Assembly: GCA_035492775.1 (NCBI GenBank)
Contig: DATJIW010000074.1
Coordinates: 60,832-124,831, forward strand
DNA: 64,000 nt
Source of the DNA: DATJFQ01 sp035492775
GTDB lineage: Bacteria > Acidobacteriota > Vicinamibacteria > Vicinamibacterales > 2-12-FULL-66-21
Reading direction: 5' to 3'
Position numbers and translations under genes: made by a program. Below are positions 22,935-31,364 of the stretch, one piece after another. How positions within the stretch are numbered: the stretch's first letter is position 1; each line of letters starts with the position of its first letter. The notes under the pieces were generated by a model. The model was not told where the DNA came from, searched no databases, and worked only from the letters and a program-made list of their open reading frames with translations.

Positions 22935-23017
22935 CCCGGTCTCCATGCCGGGTCTCCGGACCAGCCGCGCACGCGGCTGTGCTTCGCACGATAGCACATC
23001 GACCGCGCTTCGCGCGG
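22935..23017 (-). repeat. Cluster of four small hairpins before addB
   Basis: Four inverted repeats lie nose to tail just upstream of the addB-like start: CCCGG/CCGGG (22935-22939 and 22948-22952), AGCCGCG/CGCGGCT (22963-22978), GTGC-GAA-GCAC (22979-22989) and CCGCGC-GAA-GCGCGG (23003-23017), read on the minus strand. The last two contain GCGAAGC, a heptamer known to form an unusually stable mini-hairpin. They lie in the addB leader. Confidence 0.55.
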
Positions 23018-23065
23018 AGTGCTCCGGGCTTCGTAGCTCGAATGGGTCAGGTACCGCCGTGCGGA

Positions 23066-24781
23066 TCACGCCGCGAGAGCGTCGATCTGCTGCCGGAGCG
23101 ACGCCAACTGTGCGTCGAGGTCCTTCATCCGCGCCTGCGTTTCGCGCAGCATCTCGGCTTCGCCGCGGATGAAGCGGCTGTACGGCGCAATCGCATCGGC
23201 GAGCCGCTCGGAGCTCCGGCCGATCGCGGCGCTGAACTGGTCGTGGAGCGCACGCGACAGCCGCTCGCGGACGGCGGCGATCTTCGCGCGCATCTCCGCC
23301 TTCGCGCGCGATCGCTTCGCCGGGATGACGAAGAACCCGAGTGCGGCGATGACGCTGGCGAGGATGATGCCCGTTGCATCGGCCGCAGCCGTCGTCGCCG
23401 CGATCGTCACGATCGTACCGAGGCCCACCGCTCCAGCACCGGCCGCCGCAGCGGCCGCCACCGCGTTGCGGGCGCCGTCCGCAAGGGCGCTCGCCTCGCG
23501 GCGGCGGTCGTAGCTGTCGACGACGCGCTGAGCGGCTGCGCTCACGGCCTCGACCAGGCGGCGACGCTCCTGATGGAACGGACGCGCGTCGGCTTCGTCC
23601 GCCGAAAGGCCGAGAATCCGTCCCCGGAACTCGCGGCGGCGCTCGCCGAGGTGACCGACGACACGTTGCCACTGCTGGAAATCCGACTCGACGAGCCAGT
23701 CCGCCAGCTCGTTGACGCGTCGCTCGATCTGTTGCGGTGCGTCCGCGATTACCTGGCGCTCGAATCCTTCCTGCACGCGCGAACGGTTCAACAGGTCGAA
23801 CACGCGGCCGATCCGCATCGTGTCGTCGAAGTACTCGTGGCCGCGGCGCTCCATCTCCAGAAGCACGTTGTCCACGGCGGCGATCCGCGACTCGAACTGT
23901 TTCGTCAGATCCGCTTTGTACGCCACGCGCTGCCGTTCGACGTCGTCCAGCAGGCGGAAATCCTCCTCCAGGAGCTGCAGGCGCTCGCGAACGACCTTCG
24001 CATAGCGATCGGCCAGCGCAGCGCCGACCCCGATGGGATTCAGGAGCTTCAGCTTCGTTCGCGACGCCTGATCCAGCGTCGTCCGGACGTACTGCTCGAG
24101 CGGCTCGAACCCGCTTTCCTGCCACAAGTGCGGCTCGCCGTGCTTCGCGCGGGAGGCAGAGCGCGCGCTCACGAGAAAGATTTCGGGCGTCACGCCCAGG
24201 AGCCGTCGCGCGTTGTCTGACACGTACGCGCGGACGTCGGCGCGCTCGCGGTCACTCGCGAGGATGTCGACCTTGTTGATGACGATGATGATTTTCTTGC
24301 CCCAGTCGCGGATCTGCTCGAGAAAGACACGTTCAGTTTCCGTGAAAGGACGATCCGCGGACGTGACGAAGAGCACGAGATCGGCGCGCGGGACGTACTC
24401 CGCGGTGAGCTGCTCGTGCTCCCGGATCACGGCATTGGTCCCAGGCGTGTCGACGATGAGAATGTCCTCCCAGCGCACGGGCGTCACGCGGGCGGTTGTC
24501 GGCGTCACCCCTTCTTCCATCAAGGGCTCGCCCGCAAGAGCGTTGATGAACGCGCTCTTGCCGGCATTGAACTCTCCCACCACGACCAGCAGAAACAGAT
24601 CGTCGAGCTGATCGATCGCCTGCTCGAGGGGCGCGATGTTTTCGTCGGAAATGCCAAGCCGGACGAGCGCCGACCGAAGGTCGTTCAAAATGCGGCGCTC
24701 TTCGCGAAGGAGCGCCTGCTCGCGGGCGTTGAGAATCGCGTTCAGCGGCACGGCCCGGGGAGGGTGCAGCTTCCGCGCCAA
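23066..24781 (-). CDS. Bacterial dynamin-like GTPase
   Basis: This 571-residue protein is a dynamin-superfamily GTPase expected to bind and remodel membranes. The GTPase domain occupies about residues 60-290: G1 GEFNAGKS (about 71-78), G2 Thr in TPTTARVTP, G3 DTPG in IVDTPGTNA, and G4 NKVD. A long helical middle region with coiled-coil character follows (YRYAKVVRERLQLLEEDFRL to LGERRREFRG). Near residue 450-490 there is a hydrophobic paddle (AAAAAAGAGAVGLGTIVTI and IILASVIAALGFFVI) and then a helical GTPase-effector-like tail ending in LASLRQQIDALAA. It lies 132 bp before the addB-like gene on the same strand. Membrane fusion or stress repair roles have been proposed for the family; nothing here decides. 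Confidence 0.88.
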   Translation of the reverse strand: MARKLHPPRAVPLNAILNAREQALLREERRILNDLRSALVRLGISDENIAPLEQAIDQLDDLFLLVVVGEFNAGKSAFINALAGEPLMEEGVTPTTARVTPVRWEDILIVDTPGTNAVIREHEQLTAEYVPRADLVLFVTSADRPFTETERVFLEQIRDWGKKIIIVINKVDILASDRERADVRAYVSDNARRLLGVTPEIFLVSARSASRAKHGEPHLWQESGFEPLEQYVRTTLDQASRTKLKLLNPIGVGAALADRYAKVVRERLQLLEEDFRLLDDVERQRVAYKADLTKQFESRIAAVDNVLLEMERRGHEYFDDTMRIGRVFDLLNRSRVQEGFERQVIADAPQQIERRVNELADWLVESDFQQWQRVVGHLGERRREFRGRILGLSADEADARPFHQERRRLVEAVSAAAQRVVDSYDRRREASALADGARNAVAAAAAAGAGAVGLGTIVTIAATTAAADATGIILASVIAALGFFVIPAKRSRAKAEMRAKIAAVRERLSRALHDQFSAAIGRSSERLADAIAPYSRFIRGEAEMLRETQARMKDLDAQLASLRQQIDALAA

Positions 24782-24796
24782 CCCGGGACGACTGGA

Positions 24797-26119
24797 TTAC
24801 GGCCTTTCGCGGATCGATTTGATCGTGCCCGGCGCCGCCACGTAGTAGAGCCTGTCGCCTGACCGCCCAATTGCAGTGGCAACATCCACCGTGGTGACCG
24901 ACGTGAGGCCGCGTTCGTTTCGGTCCAGCTTACAGCGGACGAGATGGCCGCCCTCGGAGCTCTGCTGAAGCAGATACACGGAGCGGCCGTGTGCATCCAC
25001 GGCCGTGACGCCGGTGAGCGGATCTTTCGCGTCGAGGAGCGTCGCCTTTCCGCTTGCGAGATCGACACGCGATACCCCGGCAGAGCCAGCGACGAACGCG
25101 GTCCGCTCGTCGATCACATCGAATGCCGTTGGCCCATCGACTTTGATCGCGGCGACCAGCTCGAGCGCCCGGCTTCCGGCACGCAGCCGCAGGATTCTGT
25201 CTCCGGCTGCATCGAGGGCGTAGACGGTACCGCTGTCGTCGACCGAAACGTCGACGAGCCTCACGTCCCCGAGCGATTCCGGCTTCACTTCGAAGATCGG
25301 CCGCCCTGAAACGAGCTGCAGCTTGTGCAGTACGGACTCGTCGTGATCGTCTTGCGTCTGCGAGCTGACGACCCACAGGTCTCCGCGCCGCGCGTCGATG
25401 CGGAAGGCGGCCACGTCGTTGTAAAAGCCGGCTCCGGCCGCGCTCACGAGCGGTACGACGTGGTGAGACACCTCGTCGATGACCATCAGCTTGCCGGCGT
25501 GTCGATCGCTCACGAGAAACCGCCGCGAGACGGCGTCGTATGCGAGCCCCGACGTCGCCGTGTCGGGAGCGGAGAATGAGAATCCCGATTCCGGCGCCGC
25601 CGTTGCTTCGGTTCTGGACTCGCGCGCCGCACTCCGCGGCTCCGGCGGAGCGGATGCCGCCGGAGGCGACGGCGGTGCTGCGGCGGGTGCTGCAGGGGGC
25701 GCCGCGTCCGTGACGACAGGACTGTTCAGCGCCGCGAGTTTAGCCTCCACATCAGGCCACTCCTTGAGCGTCCGGACGACGCGAAACTCCTCGCCTGACG
25801 CGTCGACCTTCACCCCCATGTCCGCCAGGCGCGACAGCATGACGATCGCGTCGCCGGGACGCCCGCTCAACGCCATGGCGCGCGCGAGCATGACCATCAG
25901 CTCGGGATCGTTGCCCTTTCCCTTCTGCACGGCGCGCCAGGACAGGTCGTGGAAGCGCTCGAAATCGCCCGCGGCCTCTGCGATGAGCGCCTGCGCGCGA
26001 CACGTATCCCGGGTCGCACATTCGGGAGACGCGGCTTGTGGAACGGAAAGAGACGCGACCAGCCAGGTAAAGGCGAAGAAGAGAACCATAACGAAGAGCC
26101 GCCGGACCAGACCGCCCAC
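24797..26119 (-). CDS. Secreted beta-propeller protein with N-terminal helical repeat
   Basis: This is a 440-residue exported protein. A signal peptide (RRLFVMVLFFAFTWLVASL, cut near QAA) is followed by a short helical/TPR-like segment (about 40-130, DPELMVMLARAMALSGRPGDAIVMLSRL) and an Ala/Pro-rich linker. The last 270 residues form an NHL/SMP-30-like propeller (SGLAYDAVSRRFLVSDRHAG, DVSVDDSGTVYALDAAGDRI, GVTAVDAHGRSVYLLQ). No catalytic residues are obvious. The start is uncertain: the GTG at 26119 gives a proper basic n-region before the hydrophobic core, an ATG exists at 26089, and the open frame begins with a TTG at 26164. It ends 15 nt upstream of the dynamin gene, so both are probably one transcript. 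Confidence 0.72.
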   Translation of the reverse strand: MGGLVRRLFVMVLFFAFTWLVASLSVPQAASPECATRDTCRAQALIAEAAGDFERFHDLSWRAVQKGKGNDPELMVMLARAMALSGRPGDAIVMLSRLADMGVKVDASGEEFRVVRTLKEWPDVEAKLAALNSPVVTDAAPPAAPAAAPPSPPAASAPPEPRSAARESRTEATAAPESGFSFSAPDTATSGLAYDAVSRRFLVSDRHAGKLMVIDEVSHHVVPLVSAAGAGFYNDVAAFRIDARRGDLWVVSSQTQDDHDESVLHKLQLVSGRPIFEVKPESLGDVRLVDVSVDDSGTVYALDAAGDRILRLRAGSRALELVAAIKVDGPTAFDVIDERTAFVAGSAGVSRVDLASGKATLLDAKDPLTGVTAVDAHGRSVYLLQQSSEGGHLVRCKLDRNERGLTSVTTVDVATAIGRSGDRLYYVAAPGTIKSIRERP

Positions 26120-26259
26120 CGCGGGCGGCGCACCCGTCAGGCCGGCCGCGCCGGCCAACGCCAATCGGGGTCAAGGTCGAGGAAGTCTACCCGTTTTCGG
26201 GCACTTTCCGAACCCGTGATACGATCCCAAATTCAGCTCCCTTCTAAAAAGGAGTCATT

Positions 26260-26685
26260 GTGAGAACCGCCCGTGCGGCTGCGTTCATCGTCTGCAGCGC
26301 CGCGATCGCCGTCTTCCTCGCGGTACCTGCGCTGCGCGCGCAGCGGATCTCCATCTCCGATTCGCAGGCCCGCACCGCGGCCGCTCAGCAGAAGATCAGC
26401 CAGCCGTTGATGAAGGAAATCTATCGCCGCCGCGGCGACGCGCGGCGCGCCCAGTCAGGCACGACAGGGGTAAAGGTGGATCGGCACGGCCGTGCGCTCG
26501 TCCGGCTCCACGCGCAGATGACCGATCCGTTGAAGCGGAAGATCAACGCGCTGGGCGGCCGTGTCATCTCCACATCAGGTCAGCAGCAAACGGTCGTCGC
26601 CTTGATGCCGGTCACGATGCTCGAACGCCTGGCGGCGGACGACAGCGTTCGCTCGATCACAACCGAACCGGCGCCGCGCAACTGA
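26260..26685 (+). CDS. Secreted protein resembling an orphan subtilase propeptide
   Basis: This 141-residue exported protein has a signal peptide (residues 1-28, cut after LRAQ). The C-terminal 70 residues (ALVRLHAQMTDPLKRKIN, ALGGRVISTSGQQQTVVALM, LERLAADDSVRSITTEP) match the pattern of inhibitor-type prodomains that precede S8 subtilisin-like proteases in Acidobacteria (LGG.V...V.A.lP...l..LA....V..I). In those proteins the catalytic domain follows directly; here the gene stops right after the prodomain pattern, and no protease sequence follows in any frame before the next convergent gene at 26715. It may be a stand-alone protease inhibitor/chaperone or a truncated gene. The GTG start at 26260 has AAGGAG 7-12 nt upstream. 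Confidence 0.65.
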   Translation: MRTARAAAFIVCSAAIAVFLAVPALRAQRISISDSQARTAAAQQKISQPLMKEIYRRRGDARRAQSGTTGVKVDRHGRALVRLHAQMTDPLKRKINALGGRVISTSGQQQTVVALMPVTMLERLAADDSVRSITTEPAPRN

Positions 26686-26714
26686 GATCGCGCGCGGTGC
26701 GCGCAGGCCGGGCC

Positions 26715-27578
26715 CTACTCGTGGAGCGCAACCGTGCCCCACGCCCTCAACGGCTTCGGTGCTTCACCGGTATGGCTCTGCTCGCCGCGGCCTCCGCCCC
26801 CGCGATGACCGCCGTAGCCGCCACGACCGTATCCGCCTCCCCCATATCCGCCGCCCCCACCGCCATATCCACCACGGCTGGCGCTCGCGGGAGGGTTCAC
26901 TTTCGGAGTCTCGAACCCGATGCCGATGCTCTTTCCCGCCGACGTGCCAATCGCATAGGGACGCCCTTCTCCGGTCTTGAGCGGCACCTTCAGTTCGTAC
27001 GATAGCGTTCCCTGGTTCACGCGCATCGCAACGGCGACACCTTCGAGATGATCCCGTGTCGAACTCCGGGCGTCGTGTTTGCCAGGGCCGAGCACGTCCA
27101 CACGATCGCTCCCGTCGGGCTGCGAGTCATTCTCGGCGGCACCCTCTGGCGGGTGCGGCCGTTCGCCGCTGGTGCTTCCCGTTCCGCTGCCGCCGCCGCC
27201 GTGAGATCCGCCGTGTCGTTCGTTCTGGTATTCGTCGAAAGGCTCCTCGACCACCGGATACCGGATTCCGAATGTCTTGTTGCTCCCGCCTTTCGGATCG
27301 AACCAGACAGTAAGACCGAACCGTGTGATTTCGCGACGCACCTCGGGCGTCGACGCGGTCAGCCGGAGATACAGGTCCTGCCCGTCGTTGACCGCCTGAA
27401 CCGAAAATGGCGCTTCGCCGAACGGCTGGAGTGATCCCCGCCAATCGCTTTGATCGCCATCGACGACGATGTGACCGTCGAGCGACCCGGAGGAAATCAG
27501 TGGCTTCGACGTGCCGCGCAGAGGCACTGCCAGCGTCGCGGCAAAAGTTCCCAATGCAACGATGAATCTGTACTTCAT
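26715..27578 (-). CDS. Secreted CBM9-like protein with Gly-rich tail
   Basis: This 287-residue exported protein starts with a short signal peptide (MKYRFIVALGTFAATLA). The central domain (about 30-225) has the sandwich pattern of the carbohydrate-binding family 9-like group: DGHIVVDGDQSDWRGSL, DLYLRLTASTPEVRREI, FGLTVWFDPKGG, then LSYELKVPLKTGEG. It is interrupted by a Gly/His-rich insert (about 125-160). A Gly/Tyr/Arg-rich tail (GGYGGGGGGYGGGGYGRGG) follows, and the protein ends in LRAWGTVALHE. Such domains occur in acidobacterial outer-surface or respiratory proteins; the ligand is unknown. The start at 27578 is chosen because it begins a signal peptide; the longer open frame upstream has none. 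Confidence 0.72.
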   Translation of the reverse strand: MKYRFIVALGTFAATLAVPLRGTSKPLISSGSLDGHIVVDGDQSDWRGSLQPFGEAPFSVQAVNDGQDLYLRLTASTPEVRREITRFGLTVWFDPKGGSNKTFGIRYPVVEEPFDEYQNERHGGSHGGGGSGTGSTSGERPHPPEGAAENDSQPDGSDRVDVLGPGKHDARSSTRDHLEGVAVAMRVNQGTLSYELKVPLKTGEGRPYAIGTSAGKSIGIGFETPKVNPPASASRGGYGGGGGGYGGGGYGRGGYGGHRGGGGRGEQSHTGEAPKPLRAWGTVALHE

Positions 27579-27630
27579 GGACGACGCTCCGCAAATCGAT
27601 CGAATACCTGCCGTTGATCCGGACGCAGTA

Positions 27631-28731
27631 TCAGGCGATCGATACGACCGGCTTTCCGAGCTTCTCCTCGGCAACGGTGATGCCGAGGCCGGGACCGGAC
27701 GGAACCCGGAGCCGTCCGTTCTGCCGCCTCGGTGCGTCGTGGGCAAGCGACGTGTCGTTGTAACTGTTGAAGTCCGTCGACGAGAACAGGAACTCGGGGC
27801 GCGTGCTGCCGGCGAAATGCGCGATCGCCGCCGTCGTGATGTCGCCGCCCCACGAATCTTCGAGCGTCATCGCGATGCCGAGCGTTTCGCAGAGATCGCG
27901 CACCTGTTTCGCCTTCGTCAGTCCCCCGACGCGCGAGATCTTGATGTTGACGACGTCCATCGCGCGCTGCTCGTACGCCTGGATCAGCGCCGGCACACCG
28001 GTGATGACCTCGTCCAGGACCAGTGGTTGCGGGGCTCGCGATCGCACAGCCAGGCATTCGGCCAGCGTCGCGCAGGGCTGCTCCACGTAATAGTCCCTAT
28101 GGCGGAGCGCGTGGACGACGCGGATCGCCTGGTGCGGGAGCCAGCCGGTGTTCGCGTCGGCAATGACCACGTCGCCGGACTCGACGACGTCGAGCACCGC
28201 GTCGATCCGAGCGATGTCATCGTCGGGATCGGATCCGACCTTGAGCTGAAACCGGCGATAACCCTCGCTTCGATACTTGGAGACGTCGGTGGCCATCTGC
28301 TCCGGCGTACCCTGGGATATGGCGCGATACAGATGGAAATCCTCGTTGCGTCCGCCGAGCAGCGCCGCGACCGGCTGCCCCGATGCCTTGCCGAAGATGT
28401 CCCAGCACGCGATGTCAACGGCAGATTTCACGTAGTTGTGCCCGCCCAGGCGGTTGTCCATGAGCGCGTTGATCGCACGAATGCGCGTCGGATCCTGACC
28501 GAGCAATTGAGGGCCGAGCTCGGCTATGCCCGATGGCACTCCGGCGGCAAAGGCTTCCATGTAGCCGGAACCAAGCGGACACACCTCGCTGAAGCCGATC
28601 AGCCCCTCGTCCGTCGTGATCTTCAGAATGCTGGAGAGAAATCCCTGCACGACGTGCCCGCCAGACCAGGCATAGTCGCGCTGCGTGAGCTGATAGCGGA
28701 CTTGATGGAGATCGAGACGGGTGATGCGCAT
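27631..28731 (-). CDS. Enolase-superfamily dehydratase/epimerase, cis-3-hydroxy-L-proline dehydratase-like
   Basis: This is a 366-residue cytoplasmic TIM-barrel enzyme of the mandelate racemase/muconate cycloisomerase group. The capping domain occupies about 1-125 and the barrel follows. Catalytic features in order are YRRFQLKVG (KxK-type lysine, about 160), Mg ligands in VVIADANTGW, YYVEQPC and LVLDEVITG, then NIKISRVGGLTKAKQ (second lysine) and TLEDSWGGDITTAAIAHFA. The FQLKVG block and GGDITTAAIAHFA block resemble cis-3-hydroxyproline dehydratases, which yield a pyrroline-carboxylate. The reaction is therefore probable, not certain, and no hydroxyproline pathway gene is adjacent. The start is at MRITRLDL (28731); a short in-frame extension to 28773 exists. 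It is divergent from the acyltransferase gene. Confidence 0.8.
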   Translation of the reverse strand: MRITRLDLHQVRYQLTQRDYAWSGGHVVQGFLSSILKITTDEGLIGFSEVCPLGSGYMEAFAAGVPSGIAELGPQLLGQDPTRIRAINALMDNRLGGHNYVKSAVDIACWDIFGKASGQPVAALLGGRNEDFHLYRAISQGTPEQMATDVSKYRSEGYRRFQLKVGSDPDDDIARIDAVLDVVESGDVVIADANTGWLPHQAIRVVHALRHRDYYVEQPCATLAECLAVRSRAPQPLVLDEVITGVPALIQAYEQRAMDVVNIKISRVGGLTKAKQVRDLCETLGIAMTLEDSWGGDITTAAIAHFAGSTRPEFLFSSTDFNSYNDTSLAHDAPRRQNGRLRVPSGPGLGITVAEEKLGKPVVSIA

Positions 28732-28787
28732 TGCGGCAATTATGGCGTATCGCGCCGTGTCGGTGAGCGCCATACAATCAGCGCCGC

Positions 28788-30740
28788 GTGTTCGAACCTG
28801 CGTCCAGCTTTGGCTACCGTCCCGCGCTCGACGGCGTTCGCGCCGTCGCGGTGCTCGCGGTGATCGGGTACCACCTGGGGTACACCTGGCTGCCGGGCGG
28901 CTTTCTCGGGGTCGACATCTTCTTCGTTCTTTCGGGGTATCTGATCACCACGCTTCTCCTGCTCGAGTACGAGGCGGCCTGCCGGATCAACCTGAAGGCG
29001 TTCTGGTTCCGGCGGGCTCGCCGTCTGCTGCCGGGCCTGTTTCTCGTGCTGCTGTTCGTGACGCTGCATGTCGCCCTCACCGCGCCGCCGTTCGAGCTGG
29101 GGTGGCGACGGCACGACATCCTGTGGACGCTGTTCTACGGCGCGAACTGGCATTTCATCGCGAGCGATCAGAGTTACTTCTCCCAGTTCACGTCGGCATC
29201 GCCACTGCGCCACACCTGGTCGCTCGCGATCGAAGAACAGTTCTACCTTTTGTGGCCGGTAATCCTGCTGGTCGCCTGCCCCCGAGGGCGCCGCGCCCTT
29301 GCGATTCTCTGCATGGCCGGAATCGTCGGCTCTGTTGCAGTCTCGATGTGGCTGTTCAACGCGGGAGATCCATCCCGGAGTTATTACGGCACCGATACGC
29401 GCATGCACGAACTGCTGATTGGCGCGCTGCTGGCGGCGTTCGCTGGATCGGCCTCGCCGCGGCCCGCAGAGAGCGTCCTGGCGGCGCGCCTCGCGGCTGC
29501 GGCAGGTGGACTTGCGCTCCTCGGTGGGTTCTTCTGGCTCGACGGACGCAGCGCCGCCTACTATTTCGGCCTCTCGGCCGCAGTGGCGATGTCGACCGCG
29601 GCGCTCATCTGGAGCATCGAGTCTGCGCCGGGCGGCGTCGTGGCGCGCAGCCTCTCTCTGCCGCCCATGCGATGGACCGGGCAGATTTCGTATGGACTTT
29701 ATCTATGGCACTGGCCGGTAATCCTGGCGATCGGTTCAGTGCCCGCCGTGCTGAAGTGGCTTCCCGGCTCCATGGGTCTGAACCTCATACGCGTCGGCGC
29801 AACATTTGCGCTCGCAGCAGGCTCGTTCTACCTCCTGGAGGAGCCGGTCCGCCGCGGCCGAATGCCGTGGGTGCGCTCGTCCGTGCCGAGGTTCGCCACG
29901 GCAGCGGCAGTGACGGCCGTCCTGATTGCGGGCGCGGCCGTGTGGGCCACTCCGATGCCTCCGGAAACCGGCGTCTTCGCAATTGCGGGCTGTCCCGGCG
30001 ACAGCGATACCCCGTGTCTGCGGCATCGCGCGCCGACGGGCGCTCCCGTCGTCGCCCTCATCGGCGACTCGGTCGCCCGTTCGCTCGATCCCGCCCTCTC
30101 GGCGCTCGCACGCGAGCATCGCTGGACGTATGTGCTGGCGGCGGCGAACGGCTGTCGGATTTCGACGCTGCTCACCAGCTACGAGGGCCACGTGCGGCCG
30201 ATGGACGCCCGCTGCCAGAAAGCGACACCCGGCCGCCTCGAGCGTCTCGTCGTCGATTGGAATCCGCGAACCATCATCGCGATCGATCGCTGGGAAATCA
30301 TGGATGCCGCGCTGCCGGACGGACGCGTCGTCCCGGGCGGTACGCCCGAGCACGTGGCGCTCGTGGAGAATTCGCTGGCAGATGCGGCGCGCCGGCTCAC
30401 GTCACAGGGTGCGCACCTGGTTTTCATCGAACTTCCGCCAATTCTGTCGGCCGACTGCGGCGCTCCGGGCGCACGGTCGCTGCCGCGATGTCATGCTCTC
30501 GTGCGCGACAACGCGGTCCAGGACCGCTACAACGAAGCCTTCCGTCGTATCGCACGTCAGGTACCGCGCGTGGCCACCCTATCCATCACCGATACGCTCT
30601 GCCCGGGCGGGGTCTGTGCGTGGGACATCGATGGCTTAGTGCTGCGGTTCGACGGCTTGCACTTCACGCCCGACGCGAGCCGCTGGCTCGCACCGTTGCT
30701 GCTCCACGAACTGTCGGCAGTGGGCGCCGTGCCCGACTGA
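28788..30740 (+). CDS. OafA-type membrane O-acyltransferase with SGNH domain
   Basis: This 650-residue protein should acetylate a surface polysaccharide. The N-terminal acyltransferase-3 domain (about 1-360) starts PALDGVRAVAVLAVIGYHLGY (with the conserved His), followed by FFVLSGYLIT and RRARRLLPG (Arg motif), and has ten or so membrane spans, including HTWSLAIEEQFYLLWP and ISYGLYLWHWPVIL. The C-terminal periplasmic SGNH esterase-like domain has block I ALIGDSVARSL (Ser nucleophile) and block V DGLHFTPDASRWLA (Asp/His). The start is GTG at 28788; no ATG lies near it. It is 56 bp from the divergently transcribed dehydratase gene. No polysaccharide cluster surrounds it. Confidence 0.9.
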   Translation: MFEPASSFGYRPALDGVRAVAVLAVIGYHLGYTWLPGGFLGVDIFFVLSGYLITTLLLLEYEAACRINLKAFWFRRARRLLPGLFLVLLFVTLHVALTAPPFELGWRRHDILWTLFYGANWHFIASDQSYFSQFTSASPLRHTWSLAIEEQFYLLWPVILLVACPRGRRALAILCMAGIVGSVAVSMWLFNAGDPSRSYYGTDTRMHELLIGALLAAFAGSASPRPAESVLAARLAAAAGGLALLGGFFWLDGRSAAYYFGLSAAVAMSTAALIWSIESAPGGVVARSLSLPPMRWTGQISYGLYLWHWPVILAIGSVPAVLKWLPGSMGLNLIRVGATFALAAGSFYLLEEPVRRGRMPWVRSSVPRFATAAAVTAVLIAGAAVWATPMPPETGVFAIAGCPGDSDTPCLRHRAPTGAPVVALIGDSVARSLDPALSALAREHRWTYVLAAANGCRISTLLTSYEGHVRPMDARCQKATPGRLERLVVDWNPRTIIAIDRWEIMDAALPDGRVVPGGTPEHVALVENSLADAARRLTSQGAHLVFIELPPILSADCGAPGARSLPRCHALVRDNAVQDRYNEAFRRIARQVPRVATLSITDTLCPGGVCAWDIDGLVLRFDGLHFTPDASRWLAPLLLHELSAVGAVPD

Positions 30741-30826
30741 AACCGCCGAGCCTCCCGTTGTCGCGATCTTCAGGATGCGCATCGCGCGTGATCATGACGC
30801 GGATGTAATGCGCATGGGGAGACCAG

Positions 30827-30873
30827 AAATGGGATTAGGGCGTCATACCAACAAATGGGATAATTTCCCATTT
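30827..30873. promoter_or_regulatory. Operator-like direct and inverted AAATGGGA repeats
   Basis: AAATGGGATTA occurs at 30827-30837 and AAATGGGATAA at 30853-30863. The second copy forms a perfect 8-bp inverted repeat with TCCCATTT at 30866-30873 (5-nt spacer TAATT). The cluster sits 24-70 nt upstream of the small Cys/His protein's ATG and is A/T-rich compared with its surroundings, as expected of a regulator binding site. Confidence 0.5.
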
Positions 30874-30896
30874 CGGGATCCCGGGGAAGTAGTGCA

Positions 30897-31061
30897 ATGC
30901 CCAAGCTGGAATATGACGTGTGTGCACGATGCGGAGCGTTGTTCGACGATCAAGGCGAGAACGGCTGGTGGATCCGCGACGGCCTCTGGTGGCATGAATG
31001 TGACTCCAAGCGGCCGGCGAGGATCGTCGTCCGTAAGCTCGAGCTGAAAAAGACGGCCTGA
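30897..31061 (+). CDS. Small Cys/His protein, possible zinc ribbon
   Basis: This 54-residue soluble protein reads MPKLEYDVCARCGALFDD and continues with a Trp-rich patch (GWWIRDGLWWHEC) and a basic end (IVVRKLELKKTA). The CxxC (Cys 9, 12) and HxC (His 33, Cys 35) could bind one zinc ion. It is preceded by GGGGAAG 7-8 nt before the ATG. The repeat-rich operator-like site just upstream supports an independent promoter. It is convergent with the gene at 31078-31278, and the stop codons of both lie inside one inverted repeat. No family is recognised. Confidence 0.6.
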   Translation: MPKLEYDVCARCGALFDDQGENGWWIRDGLWWHECDSKRPARIVVRKLELKKTA

Positions 31062-31085
31062 GCGTCAAACCTTTTCTTCAGGCCG
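31054..31085. terminator. Inverted repeat holding two convergent stop codons
   Basis: CGGCCTGA (31054-31061) and TCAGGCCG (31078-31085) are perfect 8-bp reverse complements with a 16-nt loop. Each arm contains the TGA of one of the converging small genes. It resembles a bidirectional terminator, although no long U-tract follows on either strand. Confidence 0.4.
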
Positions 31086-31278
31086 GTTCCAAAGCACGGC
31101 GAGCCTTGATTTGGGCCCGCCGCCTGCGCAAATCCAGTTCCTTGTATTTATCCGGCCCGTGGTGCCGACCGGGTGCCGGAGCGAGACGCAGTCCGTTTCG
31201 CGGACCCATGTGTCCCGGCTGTGTATCAGGCCCGAAATCCAGGCGAAGTGCGCTGACAGCGCCGTTGAGTTTCATCAT
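31078..31278 (-). CDS. Small basic protein, unknown
   Basis: This 66-residue basic polypeptide contains RNGLRLAPAPGRHHGPDKYK and ends ELDLRRRRAQIKARRALEPA, with a likely C-terminal amphipathic basic helix. The complement shows GAGG 6-8 nt before the ATG pair at 31278/31275, a reasonable ribosome-binding site, and third codon positions are mostly G/C. No family is recognised. It is convergent with the small Cys/His gene. It could instead be a chance frame; support comes from the ribosome-binding site and the shared terminator-like repeat. Confidence 0.45.
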   Translation of the reverse strand: MMKLNGAVSALRLDFGPDTQPGHMGPRNGLRLAPAPGRHHGPDKYKELDLRRRRAQIKARRALEPA

Positions 31279-31364
31279 TCCCTCTGCCGCCGAGTCTACG
31301 CAGCGGGTGTGACAGAGCGGGTCACGCCACCGGAGCGCATCGAGACCGTGCGCTACACTGCCCT

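Noticed and set aside
22670..24220. 516-residue plus-strand frame opposite addB and the dynamin gene
   Set aside because: It crosses two genuine minus-strand genes and shows no domain or start context.
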